From assembly GCF_900698975.1 (NCBI RefSeq), contig NZ_LR217722.1, positions 248,001-312,000 of the forward strand: a stretch of 64,000 bases of DNA. Reading direction: 5' to 3'. Of the stretch, positions 52,316 through 62,434 are shown piece by piece (the stretch's first letter is position 1; each line of letters begins with the position of its first letter). This stretch comes from Buchnera aphidicola (Cinara splendens) (GTDB lineage: Bacteria; Pseudomonadota; Gammaproteobacteria; Enterobacterales; Enterobacteriaceae). A model generated the notes under the pieces. That model had not been told where the DNA came from. It did no database searches and saw only the letters and a list, made by a program, of their open reading frames with translations. The translations under genes and the position numbers were made by a program.

Positions 52316-52642
52316 ATGTATGTTATATTTTTAGATCGTAATACACAATATAAAGTAAAATCTGGTGACATAATTAGATTAGAAAAAATCAATATAAATA
52401 TTGGAAAAAAAATAATATTTGAAAAAATAATATTGTTATCCGATAATACCAAAATATCTATTGGACAACCTATACTCAACAATGTTTATGTAGAAGGATC
52501 AATCTATCGACATGGAAGACATAAAAAAATAAAAGTTATAAAATTTAATCGCCGTAAACATTATAAAAAAAATCAAGGACACAGACAATATTATACAGAT
52601 GTTAAAATAAAAAATATAACATACAAAAATTCTACACTATAA
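52316..52642 (+). CDS. rplU: 50S ribosomal protein L21
   Basis: 23S-binding protein of 108 residues (E. coli 103). It has [22 protein letters not shown] in the beta barrel and the highly conserved C-terminal [27 protein letters not shown]. The usual GGKQ near residue 9 reads RNTQ. It is the first gene of rplU-rpmA-obgE, with rpmA nine bases downstream. Confidence 0.96.
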   Translation: MYVIFLDRNTQYKVKSGDIIRLEKININIGKKIIFEKIILLSDNTKISIGQPILNNVYVEGSIYRHGRHKKIKVIKFNRRKHYKKNQGHRQYYTDVKIKNITYKNSTL

Positions 52643-52651
52643 GGTATAAAA

Positions 52652-52906
52652 ATGGCTCATAAAAAAGCAGGTGGTTCTTCTCGAAATGGAAGAGATTCTC
52701 ATTCAAAACGATTAGGTATTAAGAGATTCGGAGGTGAACATGTATATCCTGGAAACATTATTCTCAAACAAAGAGGAACTAAATTTCATCCAGGACATAA
52801 TGTAAAATGTGGTAAAGATCACACATTATTTTCTATTGTAAGCGGATTAGTAAAATTTGAAAAAAAAGGTTTACCAAAAAAAACATATGTAAATGTAATA
52901 CAATAA
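52652..52906 (+). CDS. rpmA: 50S ribosomal protein L27
   Basis: 84 residues beginning [20 protein letters not shown], whose N-terminal tail reaches the peptidyl transferase centre. [34 protein letters not shown] follows. The length is that of E. coli L27 (85). A GGT site lies just upstream, and spacing to rplU is nine bases. Confidence 0.97.
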   Translation: MAHKKAGGSSRNGRDSHSKRLGIKRFGGEHVYPGNIILKQRGTKFHPGHNVKCGKDHTLFSIVSGLVKFEKKGLPKKTYVNVIQ

Positions 52907-52929
52907 TAATATAAAAATATGTATTTTAA

Positions 52930-54012
<1,083 letters not shown>

Positions 54013-54090
54013 AAAATCCATTTTTTGTAAACAAAAATAATAAAAGAGCATAAAAAAATATATTTTTATGTATATCTTAATTTTAACTAT

Positions 54091-54125
54091 AAAGAAACCC
54101 GGATTAAAAAAACCGGGATTTCTTT
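54091..54125. terminator. bidirectional terminator between obgE and rpsI
   Basis: AAAGAAACCCGG pairs with CCGGGATTTCTTT, leaving one bulged base and a 10-base loop. It lies between the convergent obgE and rpsI. A/T-rich flanks on both sides mean that either strand carries U-rich sequence after the G+C core, so it can end both transcripts. Confidence 0.85.
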
Positions 54126-54140
54126 ATTATACAAAAATTA

Positions 54141-54533
54141 CTATCTTTTAGAAAATTGAGTTTTTTTTCTAGATTTACGAAAACCATATTTTTTACGTTC
54201 AACTTTTCTTGAATCACGAGTTACAAAACCTTCTTTACGTAATACCCCTCGCAATGTATTATCATATTGTATCAATGCACGAGTAATACCTTGACGAATT
54301 GCTCCTGCCTGACCAGATATTCCACCACCTTTGACAGTAATATAAAAATCAAATATATTCAACATATTTACCAAAGCTAAAGGTTGTTGAACAATCATAC
54401 ACGCTGTTTTTCGACCAAAATATTCTTTTAAAGAACGTTTATTAATACAAATTTTTCCTTTTCCTTTACGTAAAAAAACACGTGCAGAAGAAGACTTACG
54501 GCGACCTGTACCGTAATTTATATATTCAGACAT
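54141..54533 (-). CDS. rpsI: 30S ribosomal protein S9
   Basis: 130 residues, the same as E. coli S9. It has [14 protein letters not shown], the central [23 protein letters not shown], and the basic C-terminal tail ending KTQFSKR that contacts the P-site tRNA anticodon. Cotranscribed with rplM upstream (27 bases apart). Confidence 0.97.
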   Translation of the reverse strand: MSEYINYGTGRRKSSSARVFLRKGKGKICINKRSLKEYFGRKTACMIVQQPLALVNMLNIFDFYITVKGGGISGQAGAIRQGITRALIQYDNTLRGVLRKEGFVTRDSRKVERKKYGFRKSRKKTQFSKR

Positions 54534-54560
54534 TGTATATATCCTAATGTTTTATATATA

Positions 54561-54989
54561 TTAAATATTTAAAAAAATTGGTTTTTGTGCACTCAAATTA
54601 TGTTCGTGCAATGGAAATACCTTTAATTTTTTAAAAATCAATCTGCCAAGAGAACCTTTTGGTAACATTCCTTTAACAGCTCTTTCAAGTATTCTTTCTG
54701 GATGATGTAACATCATATACTGAAAAGTATATTTCTTAATTCCACCCACATATCCAGTATGATGATAATAAAATTTATTAATTGATTTTTTTCCTGTAAC
54801 AATTATTTTTGATGCATTTATAACTATGATATAATCACCAGTATCTACATGAGGAGTATATTCGGGTTTATATTTTCCTCTCAAGAACATAGATATTTTA
54901 GCTGCGAAGCGACCTAATATTTTGTTTGTCCCGTCAACATAATACCAAGATTTTATAATTTTATCCGAATTAGCTGAAAAACTTTTCAT
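54561..54989 (-). CDS. rplM: 50S ribosomal protein L13
   Basis: Early-assembly 50S protein of 142 residues, the E. coli length. It has [49 protein letters not shown] and [13 protein letters not shown]. The start at 54989 has GGTG nine bases upstream; a GTG four codons earlier is itself part of that site. First gene of the rplM-rpsI pair. Confidence 0.97.
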   Translation of the reverse strand: MKSFSANSDKIIKSWYYVDGTNKILGRFAAKISMFLRGKYKPEYTPHVDTGDYIIVINASKIIVTGKKSINKFYYHHTGYVGGIKKYTFQYMMLHHPERILERAVKGMLPKGSLGRLIFKKLKVFPLHEHNLSAQKPIFLNI

Positions 54990-55144
54990 AATAAATTTCA
55001 CCTTAAATATATAATTTAAAAATTAATAAATTTATTTATTTGATATGCAAAAAAACTATAAATATTATTTATATATGCAATAAATATTTATATAATTTCA
55101 TTTATAATTAAACATTTTAAACTAATTAAACGAGAGTTAATAGA

Positions 55145-56299
55145 ATGGACAAGAAAAAGACATTACAATTATTAAGAAATCAAATTAATAATGTTGATCA
55201 TAAAATAATCAAATTATTATCATTTCGAGAATCTCTCTCTATAAATATTTTACAAAATAAAATACATAATAAACTTGATATTCGAGATAAAAATCGTGAA
55301 ATAGAACTATTTAATAATTTACATCAACTAAGTCAAAAAAATAAAATAAATCCAAAATTCATACAAAAAATATTTGAAATAATTGTTAATAATTCAATTC
55401 TTGTTCAAAAAAAACATAAAAAAAAAATAAAAAATAATTCCAAAAAAAATTTTTGTGCTTACTTAGGTCCAGTTGGTTCATATTCATCCGAAGTATTTAA
55501 TAATTTATCTAAAAACAAAAAAAATTTTTTTCTTGCACATGAACATACTAATTTTAATTCCATCATTGAATCTTTAAATAATCGTCGTTGTTACGTAGCA
55601 CTATTACCTTTTGAAAATAGAATATCAGGAATTATTCCAGAAGTATATGAGATACTAAAAAAACAAAATGAAATATATATAATTAAAGAAATTTATGCAA
55701 AAATTCAACATCATTTGTTTACAGTAAAAAATTGTTTTTTCTATAACATAAAAAATGTATATAGTCATATACAACCATTTAAACAATGTAGTATATTTTT
55801 AGAAAAATTTCCAGAATGGAAAAAAAAATATTTTAACAGTACTTCTGAAGGTATGAAAAAACTTTCTTCAGAAAACAAAAAAAACTCTGCTGTAATTGGA
55901 AGTTCTATAGGTGGTTCTTACTATAATTTACAAAAAATAGCGGCTAATATTTCCAATATAGAAAATAATATTACTAGATTTATATTAATTTCTAAAAAAA
56001 AAAAAAAAATAACAAAAAAAATTCCAGTAAAAACTACCATCCTTATAACTTTAAATAATACAGAAGAAAACATTACAAAAATAAGAAAAATATTCCAAAC
56101 AAGAAAAATTGAAATTACTAATATAATTTTAGAAAAAAACATAATTAATAACCCAACAAAAACATATCTAATAGAAATAATAGAAAATTTTTTTTCTAAT
56201 ATTATACAAGAAGCTTTACATACCATAAAAAAGCATGTAGAAAATATAAAAATTCTAGGCTGTTATCCTGTTGAAAAAAATATAAATAAACTATTTTAA
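55145..56299 (+). CDS. pheA: bifunctional chorismate mutase/prephenate dehydratase (P-protein)
   Basis: Two steps from chorismate to phenylpyruvate in phenylalanine synthesis (384 residues; E. coli 386). The mutase domain (~1-95) keeps Arg11, Arg28, Lys39, Asp48, Arg51 and Glu52. The dehydratase domain (~104-283) ends with the TRF motif (277-279). The C-terminal ACT domain has lost the two phenylalanine-binding motifs of E. coli: GALV reads ITKI, and the ESRP region reads roughly ILEK. An in-frame run of 16 A (55994-56009, Lys285-289) sits exactly at the dehydratase/ACT boundary. No leader peptide was recognised upstream. Confidence 0.96.
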   Translation: MDKKKTLQLLRNQINNVDHKIIKLLSFRESLSINILQNKIHNKLDIRDKNREIELFNNLHQLSQKNKINPKFIQKIFEIIVNNSILVQKKHKKKIKNNSKKNFCAYLGPVGSYSSEVFNNLSKNKKNFFLAHEHTNFNSIIESLNNRRCYVALLPFENRISGIIPEVYEILKKQNEIYIIKEIYAKIQHHLFTVKNCFFYNIKNVYSHIQPFKQCSIFLEKFPEWKKKYFNSTSEGMKKLSSENKKNSAVIGSSIGGSYYNLQKIAANISNIENNITRFILISKKKKKITKKIPVKTTILITLNNTEENITKIRKIFQTRKIEITNIILEKNIINNPTKTYLIEIIENFFSNIIQEALHTIKKHVENIKILGCYPVEKNINKLF

Positions 56300-56384
56300 C
56301 CAATTTTAATATTTTTTTTTATAACTATAAATTTTGATATTATTACATTAAAATATTACTGATATAAGGATAATTATTATTATT

Positions 56385-57731
56385 ATGTTTAATAACCTAA
56401 CAAAAAAAATAACTGATATTTTTGAAAAAATTTCTCACCGGAGTCACTTAAAAGAAAAAAAAATTAAGGAAACTTTGCGTAAAATAAAATCAGCATTATT
56501 AGATGCAGACGTATCATTAATAATTGCGGACATGTTTTTAAAAAAAATAAAATCAAAAATATCAGAAGCATACATAAACAAAAATTTTAGTCCTAGTCAA
56601 AATTTAATAAAAATAGTATTGCGTGAATTAACTAAAATAATGGGAAGTAAAAGTCACTTATTTAATTTCTTATTAAATCAATTAACTATTTGTACTATTA
56701 TTGGTCAACCAGGATCTGGAAAAACAACAAGTACCGCTAAATTAGCTCATTTATTATCTAAAAAGTATAAAAAAAAAATATTGGTAGTTTCTATCGATAT
56801 ATATAGACCTGCAGCTATTCTACAGTTAAAAAGATTAATACAAAAAACTAAAGCTAATTTTTTTCAGTCCAACTGCAATCAAAAAATTATAGAAATAATT
56901 AAATTAGCAATGCTCACAGCAAAGAAAAAAAAATATGACGTACTATTAATAGATACAGCCGGACAAATACATACTAACTACTCAAAAATAAAAGAAATAG
57001 AAAAAGTACAAAATTATATCAAACCACATGAAACATTGTTTGTTATAGATTCTATGGCCGGGCAAGATTCTGTTAATGCAATTAAAAAATTCAACAAAAT
57101 ATTTACATTATCAGGAATTATATTGACAAAACTAGATAGTGATACACGAGGAGGAGTAGCATTATCAGTAAGAGCTTTAACAAAAATTCCAATTAAATAC
57201 ATTGGTGTTGGAGAAAAGATTTATGATTTACAAATTTTTCATCCCGAAAGAATTGCTAAAAGAATTTTGGGTATGGGAGATGTATTATCTTTAATAGATG
57301 ATATTAAAAATAAAATTAAAGATAAAGAACTAGATTTAATGAAAAACACTACTAAAAAAGGAAATACTTTTAATCTAAATGATTTTCTCGTACAAATTAA
57401 ACAAATCAAAAAAATAGGAGGCATTGAATCATTAATACATAAATTACCTATTAGTATTATTAACAATAACTCTATGTTAAATAATATTGATAAAGAATCT
57501 TTCATAAAAATTGAAGCTATGATTCAATCCATGACTGAAAAAGAAAGAAAAACACCATCTATTATAAAATATTCTAGAAAAAAAAGAATTTCCAAAGGCT
57601 CTGGAATTACTATACAGGAAATTAATATTTATTTAAAGAAATTCGAAAACATGAAAAATATCATAAAAAATCTCAACAAAAACAAAAAAAACAAAATATT
57701 TGAAAAAATTAAAAATTATCTGATAAAATAA
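56385..57731 (+). CDS. ffh: signal recognition particle protein Ffh
   Basis: SRP54-type GTPase that binds 4.5S RNA and signal peptides and targets membrane proteins to FtsY/SecYEG (448 residues; E. coli 453). It has an N domain with the LRKIKSALLDADVSL helix, a G domain with GQPGSGKTT (107-115), DTAGQ, and TKLDSDTRGG, and an M domain with the RNA-binding RKKRISKGSGITIQEI. The signal-sequence-binding M domain is poor in methionine (about five) compared with E. coli. Confidence 0.97.
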   Translation: MFNNLTKKITDIFEKISHRSHLKEKKIKETLRKIKSALLDADVSLIIADMFLKKIKSKISEAYINKNFSPSQNLIKIVLRELTKIMGSKSHLFNFLLNQLTICTIIGQPGSGKTTSTAKLAHLLSKKYKKKILVVSIDIYRPAAILQLKRLIQKTKANFFQSNCNQKIIEIIKLAMLTAKKKKYDVLLIDTAGQIHTNYSKIKEIEKVQNYIKPHETLFVIDSMAGQDSVNAIKKFNKIFTLSGIILTKLDSDTRGGVALSVRALTKIPIKYIGVGEKIYDLQIFHPERIAKRILGMGDVLSLIDDIKNKIKDKELDLMKNTTKKGNTFNLNDFLVQIKQIKKIGGIESLIHKLPISIINNNSMLNNIDKESFIKIEAMIQSMTEKERKTPSIIKYSRKKRISKGSGITIQEINIYLKKFENMKNIIKNLNKNKKNKIFEKIKNYLIK

Positions 57732-57809
57732 TATAAATTATATTTGTTATACTTTAAAAATAAACTAAACATTTAAAATAAACTTTTTTTAATATAAGAG
57801 AAAAATTAT

Positions 57810-58085
57810 ATGATAAAAATCAGACTAGCGCGACATGGAGCTAAAAAAAAACCATTTTATCAAATTATAGTATCTGATGTAAGGTCTGCTAGAAATGGAA
57901 AATTTATTGAACGTATTGGATATTTCAATCCCTTTGCTAAAAAAAATGAAAAAAAAATAAATTTATCCATTGATAGGGTAGATTTTTGGATAAAAAAAGG
58001 AGCTCAAAAATCATCACGATTTGAAAAATTATTAATAGAACATACAAAAAACATATATCATACACAAAATTTGTATAAATCATGA
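57810..58085 (+). CDS. rpsP: 30S ribosomal protein S16
   Basis: 91 residues (E. coli 82), with IRLARHGAKKKPFYQIIVSD and RNGKFIERIGYFNPFA as family signatures; the C-terminus is extended. GAGA lies before the ATG. The stop overlaps the start of rimM (ATGA), and the rpsP-rimM-trmD-rplS order is that of the E. coli trmD operon. Confidence 0.97.
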   Translation: MIKIRLARHGAKKKPFYQIIVSDVRSARNGKFIERIGYFNPFAKKNEKKINLSIDRVDFWIKKGAQKSSRFEKLLIEHTKNIYHTQNLYKS

Positions 58086-58585
58086 TTATTATTGGAAAAA
58101 TAGGAAATCCATATGGAATTTTAGGATGGATACATATCCATTCATATACAGAAAAAAAAGAAAATATTTTTTATTATTTTCCATGGAAATTAGAAAAATT
58201 AAATATATACATTCACAAAAAAAATATTATTAGATATAAAAAACACACAAATCACTTTTTAGTAAAAATAGATAATTTACATAACAGAACACAGGCTCAT
58301 TCTATAGCTAACCAAAATATATTAATGAAGTCTACTAAATTACCTAAATTACAAAAACATGAATACTATTGGAACAACATTTTATTATGTAAAATTTTTA
58401 ATGTAAAAAAAGAAATAATAGGTTTAGTAAAACAAATATTAGATAATAAAGTTTATAATATCTTAAAAATATTTAATTTTAAAAAAAATAAAAATATATA
58501 TGTTCCATTTATACAACCTAATATCATTAAAAAAATAGATATACAAAATAAAATTATTATTATTAATTGGAATTTATGTGAATAA
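58082..58585 (+). CDS. rimM: ribosome maturation factor RimM
   Basis: Binds S19 and assists 30S head maturation (167 residues; E. coli 182). The N-terminal barrel begins IIIGKIGNPYGILGWIHIHSYT, the family signature; a YYWNNILLCKIFN segment starts the PRC-barrel, which ends VPFIQPNIIKKID. The loops are shortened and the tail after IIIINW is clipped. It overlaps rpsP by four bases, which implies translational coupling. Confidence 0.95.
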   Translation: MIIIGKIGNPYGILGWIHIHSYTEKKENIFYYFPWKLEKLNIYIHKKNIIRYKKHTNHFLVKIDNLHNRTQAHSIANQNILMKSTKLPKLQKHEYYWNNILLCKIFNVKKEIIGLVKQILDNKVYNILKIFNFKKNKNIYVPFIQPNIIKKIDIQNKIIIINWNLCE

Positions 58586-58614
58586 ACATAGATTTATTTA
58601 AGAAGACAAAAATG

Positions 58615-59295
58615 ATGCAATTTAGTATTGTTACAATTTTTCCTAAAATGTTTGATAACATATTTCAATACGGAATCATTAATCGAGCTATTAAAAATAA
58701 AATAATTAGCATTAATATTTTTAATCTAAGAAATTTTAGTACAATGAAAAGAAAAAAAGTAGATGATAAAATCTACGGTGGAGGTCCTGGAATGTTAATT
58801 ATGTTTGCACCATTATTTAACGCAGTTACAGAAATAAAAAAAATTCACAAAAAAAACAGTGTAGTAATTTACTTATCTCCACAAGGAAAATTATTAAATC
58901 ACAAAAACATTCAACATTTTCTTAACATAAAACACTTAATATTTATTTGTGGTCGCTACCAGGGTGTTGATGAACGATTTATACGAAATCAAGTAGATGA
59001 AGAGTGGTCTGTAGGTAATTATGTTCTCACCGGAGGAGAATTACCAGCTATGATATTTATTGATACCATTACACGATTACTTCCAGGAGTATTAAATAAT
59101 AAAAATTCCTTATTAAATGAAACTTTTTCTAAAAATTTATTAGATTGTCCTCATTATACACGACCAAAAAAAATAAACAATATGAGTGTACCTAAAATTC
59201 TATTATCAGGAAATCATAAAAAAATAAAACAATGGAGATTACAAAAATCATTCAAGAATACTTTAACAAAAAAACCAAACTTTATAAATAAATAA
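58615..59295 (+). CDS. trmD: tRNA (guanine(37)-N1)-methyltransferase TrmD
   Basis: Makes m1G37 in tRNAs reading CUN, CCN and CGG, which prevents frameshifting. Trefoil-knot SPOUT fold with YLSPQGK, CGRYQGVDERF, IDEEWSVG-like and YVLTGGELPAM segments and LLDCPHYTRP. Counted from the second of two adjacent ATGs, the numbering matches E. coli: Arg154 is present, but the proposed catalytic base Asp169 is Glu (NETF for EDSF). The C-terminal helical domain is about 28 residues shorter. The alternative start is 58612. Confidence 0.95.
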   Translation: MQFSIVTIFPKMFDNIFQYGIINRAIKNKIISINIFNLRNFSTMKRKKVDDKIYGGGPGMLIMFAPLFNAVTEIKKIHKKNSVVIYLSPQGKLLNHKNIQHFLNIKHLIFICGRYQGVDERFIRNQVDEEWSVGNYVLTGGELPAMIFIDTITRLLPGVLNNKNSLLNETFSKNLLDCPHYTRPKKINNMSVPKILLSGNHKKIKQWRLQKSFKNTLTKKPNFINK

Positions 59296-59387
59296 ACTTA
59301 CTACAATATTAATATAATAAAAATAAAAATTATTACAATCTAGCTAAATAAAATTTTTACACACTAATTATATGAGATATTCAAAAT

Positions 59388-59735
59388 ATGAACAATTATA
59401 TTCACACTTTAGAAAATAAATATAAAAAAAAACAAGTTCCATATTTTAATTCAGGTGATTCTATTGTTATTAAAACATGGATATTAGAAGGTAACAAAAA
59501 ACGCCTGCAGTCATTTGAAGGTATTGTAATTGCAAAAAGAAATAGAAATCTCAATTCTTCATTTACAGTTCGAAAGATATCTAACGGTGAAGGTGTAGAA
59601 AGAAAATTCTTAATACATTCACCAAATATACATGAAATAAACGTTGTAAAAAAAGGATTGGTGAAAAAATCAAAATTATATTATTTACGATATCGTAAAG
59701 GAAAGTCTGCACGAATTAAAGAACGCTTAAACTAA
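59388..59735 (+). CDS. rplS: 50S ribosomal protein L19
   Basis: 115 residues, equal to E. coli L19. It has [51 protein letters not shown], and the C-terminal [20 protein letters not shown]. Located at the interface with the 30S subunit. Last gene of the trmD operon, followed by a hairpin at 59785-59811. Confidence 0.98.
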   Translation: MNNYIHTLENKYKKKQVPYFNSGDSIVIKTWILEGNKKRLQSFEGIVIAKRNRNLNSSFTVRKISNGEGVERKFLIHSPNIHEINVVKKGLVKKSKLYYLRYRKGKSARIKERLN

Positions 59736-59784
59736 TAACAATACTATATGTATACATAACAACAATTTATTTTCATATAAATCA

Positions 59785-59811
59785 TGCAGTCAGCATACAA
59801 AATTGACTGCA
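59785..59811. terminator. terminator between rplS and tldD
   Basis: An 8-bp perfect stem (TGCAGTCA/TGACTGCA) with an 11-base loop, about 50 bases after the rplS stop and just before the tldD 3' end. The plus-strand side is followed by a T/A-rich run. Richer in G+C than its surroundings, it probably ends the trmD operon and perhaps tldD as well. Confidence 0.75.
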
Positions 59812-59832
59812 CAATATATATATTTTATATAT

Positions 59833-61269
59833 TCAACTCGTTCCACCAATTGTTAACTGATCTATTTTAATAGTTGGTTGACCAACACTTACTGGAATAT
59901 TCTGTCCATTTTTTACACAATTCCCTACTCCGTCGTCTATACATAAATTATCTCCTACCATGGATATAGATTGCATTACCTCTGTTCCTGATCCAATTAA
60001 TGTAACGTCTTTTATAGGATAAATAGTTTTACCTTTTTTAATAAGATATGCTTCGGAAGTAGAAAAAACAAAATTTCCTGATGTTATATCTACCTGACCT
60101 CCACTAAAATTAACAGCATAAATACCATAATCAACACTATTTATAATATCAATAGGAGCATCCTTACCAGCCAATAAATATGTATTAGTCATACGAGGCA
60201 TAGGTAAATGTGCATATGATTCTCTTCGACCATTACCTGTACTTTTTTTATTCATAATATGTGCATTCAATTTATCCAGTAAAAAAGATTCTAAAATTCC
60301 ATCTTTAATTAAAACATTATATTGACCAGGCACTCCTTCATCATCTATATTTATAGAACCTCTTTTATTATACAGTGTTCCATTATCTACAATAGTACAT
60401 AAAGTAGAAGCAACTCTATGTCCTTTTTTTTTAGAAAATACAGAGGTTTTTTTTCGAATAAAATCTCCTTCTAATCCATGTCCTACTGCCTCATGAAACA
60501 AAATTCCTGGCCATCCGGGACCAAGGATCACTGGAAATAAACCAGATGGTGATGATTTTGCAAATAAGGAAATAAGTGCTATACGAACTGCTTCTTTAGT
60601 CCAAGTATCTATCAATGTTCCTTTATTAGTTTTTTTTTCAAAAAATTCATTAATTTTAAATCTACCTCCTCCTCCACTAGTTCCTTTTTCTCTACTATTA
60701 TTGTGCTCTACCGTTACTTGTATAGTAATATGGATTAATGATCGAATATCACTTGATAATGATCTGTTATCAGTAGATCCAATTATAATTTCTTCATATT
60801 CACATGTTAATGCAGCATAAACATCAGTAACTCGACTATCTTGTTGTCTAGCTAATTGATCAATATAATTTAAAATATAAATTTTTTTTTCAATATAATC
60901 ATTATTAATGGGATTAAATTGTGGATATATACTTTTAAAATTTGAATATAATTGTTTTTTTATAATATTATTTTTAGTATTGACAATCATATTACAAACC
61001 ATATTAGTAAAATAAATTAAATTTTTTAACGTAATAGAGTTAGTATAAGAAAAACTAGTAGAAATATCTTTTACTGCTCGTATTCCAACACCTTCATCAT
61101 AAAAATAAGATCCTTGTTTAACAATTTTATTATCTAGAATCCATGCTTCTTGTTCTTTTAATTGAAAATATATATCTCCAAAATCAACTTTATTTTCTAA
61201 CATATTATCTAACAACAAAAAAACATCTTGTTTTTTAAGATTATATTTATTCAATAAAATATTTATCAT
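59833..61269 (-). CDS. tldD: metalloprotease TldD
   Basis: Forms the TldD-TldE zinc metalloprotease that degrades unfolded peptides and matures microcin B17 in E. coli (478 residues; E. coli 481). The zinc motif HEAVGHGLEGD is intact. RGSINIDDEGVPGQYNVLIKDG, NGRRESYAHLPMPRMTNTYL and GSGTEVMQSISMVGDNL are strong family matches. The tldE/pmbA partner is not in this window. Confidence 0.97.
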   Translation of the reverse strand: MINILLNKYNLKKQDVFLLLDNMLENKVDFGDIYFQLKEQEAWILDNKIVKQGSYFYDEGVGIRAVKDISTSFSYTNSITLKNLIYFTNMVCNMIVNTKNNIIKKQLYSNFKSIYPQFNPINNDYIEKKIYILNYIDQLARQQDSRVTDVYAALTCEYEEIIIGSTDNRSLSSDIRSLIHITIQVTVEHNNSREKGTSGGGGRFKINEFFEKKTNKGTLIDTWTKEAVRIALISLFAKSSPSGLFPVILGPGWPGILFHEAVGHGLEGDFIRKKTSVFSKKKGHRVASTLCTIVDNGTLYNKRGSINIDDEGVPGQYNVLIKDGILESFLLDKLNAHIMNKKSTGNGRRESYAHLPMPRMTNTYLLAGKDAPIDIINSVDYGIYAVNFSGGQVDITSGNFVFSTSEAYLIKKGKTIYPIKDVTLIGSGTEVMQSISMVGDNLCIDDGVGNCVKNGQNIPVSVGQPTIKIDQLTIGGTS

Positions 61270-61471
61270 TATTAGAAATCTCTTAATATTTATATCAATT
61301 TAATTTTATAAAAATATTTTGATGACAATCTTTTAAATATATTTATAAGTACATTATTTATATTTTTATTTAAAATATGATAATAATTATTATTATTAAT
61401 TATTATTAAATGCTATTATATTGTAAATATTATTGTTATTTTTACTAAATTTATATAAAATGAGATTAAAT

Positions 61472-61930
61472 ATGAATCAAAAATTAAAAATATTATTAAT
61501 AAACGGACCTAATTTAAATTTATTAGGAACTCGAGAAACAAAAATATATGGTTCAGATACATTGCCTGAAATTATAAAAAAAATAAAAAGTACAGCTGAT
61601 ACTTTAAACGTTGAATTATATGATTTTCAATCTAATGCAGAGCACGAAATAGTAGAAAAAATACATGAAAGCAAATTGCTAAAAATACAGTTTATTTTAA
61701 TTAATCCTGGTGCATTTGCTCATACCAGCATATCTATTCGAGATGCTTTGTTGGCAGTACAAATTCCATTTTTTGAAATTCATATTTCCAATATTTTTTC
61801 TAGAGAAAACTTTCGTTCACATTCCTGGATATCAGATATATCACGTGGAATTATATCCGGATTTGGAACTGAAGGATACATATGTGCATTAAATACATCT
61901 GTAAACATGTTAATAAACAAGGATGTATAA
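61472..61930 (+). CDS. aroQ: 3-dehydroquinate dehydratase, type II
   Basis: Third step of the shikimate pathway, feeding chorismate to pheA (152 residues; a typical type II enzyme is about 150). It has INGPNLNLLGTRETKIYG with the active-site Arg and Tyr, the FQSNAEHEIVEKIH loop, and the catalytic-His motif NPGAFAHTS. GAG seven bases upstream of 61472 sets the start; earlier in-frame starts (61433, 61460) lack a site. E. coli itself has only the type I enzyme AroD, so a type II enzyme here is a lineage feature shared with many gammaproteobacteria. accBC, which often follows, is absent. Confidence 0.95.
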   Translation: MNQKLKILLINGPNLNLLGTRETKIYGSDTLPEIIKKIKSTADTLNVELYDFQSNAEHEIVEKIHESKLLKIQFILINPGAFAHTSISIRDALLAVQIPFFEIHISNIFSRENFRSHSWISDISRGIISGFGTEGYICALNTSVNMLINKDV

Positions 61931-61962
61931 AAAATAATTATAAATATATAAAATAAAATTTT

Positions 61963-62271
61963 TCATCTGTTAAATTTTTTATTTTTATAATATAAATTAA
62001 GTTTTTTTCTTAACGTTCCGCGATTAATTCCTAAAATTAAAGCGGCTTGTGTTTGATTACCTCGAGTATATTGCATGATATTATCAAACAATGGTTTTTC
62101 TATTTCAGATAAAAATCGTTGATATAGATTATTATCATTTTTTTTAATAACTACTGAAAAATAATTTTTTAAGGCAATTGTAATATAATTAATCAAAGGA
62201 GTATTAAATACTTCTTTATTAATGATATGTGATACAAAAAAACAACTAGAATTTCTTTTATTATTTAACAT
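61963..62271 (-). CDS. fis: nucleoid-associated DNA-binding protein Fis
   Basis: Dimeric DNA-bending protein that in enterics activates rRNA promoters and shapes the nucleoid (102 residues; E. coli 98). The C-terminal half, IMQYTRGNQTQAALILGINRGTLRKKL, with the helix-turn-helix, is almost identical to E. coli. The N-terminal beta-hairpin arm is diverged. In a genome with few regulators its retention is notable. A two-part hairpin lies in its leader at 62298-62332. Confidence 0.97.
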   Translation of the reverse strand: MLNNKRNSSCFFVSHIINKEVFNTPLINYITIALKNYFSVVIKKNDNNLYQRFLSEIEKPLFDNIMQYTRGNQTQAALILGINRGTLRKKLNLYYKNKKFNR

Positions 62272-62297
62272 ATATTTACTTAATTAATTTTATAAAA

Positions 62298-62332
62298 AAT
62301 ATTCTTAATATGATCAAAAGATCAGGAATATT
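62298..62332 (-). promoter_or_regulatory. two-part hairpin in the fis leader
   Basis: Outer arms AATATTC and GAATATT enclose a TGATC-AAAA-GATCA inner hairpin, 27-61 bases upstream of the fis start and about 100 bases after the rluD stop. It could be a leader structure of fis or an end for rluD transcripts. Function is inferred only from position. Confidence 0.35.
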
Positions 62333-62434
62333 AACATTAAACTGTTTTATTTAGTAATGAATATATTTTTTTAATACATGAAGTATATCACTGTAAACTA
62401 TATTGGTATAATTGTATGACTAAATACATATTTA

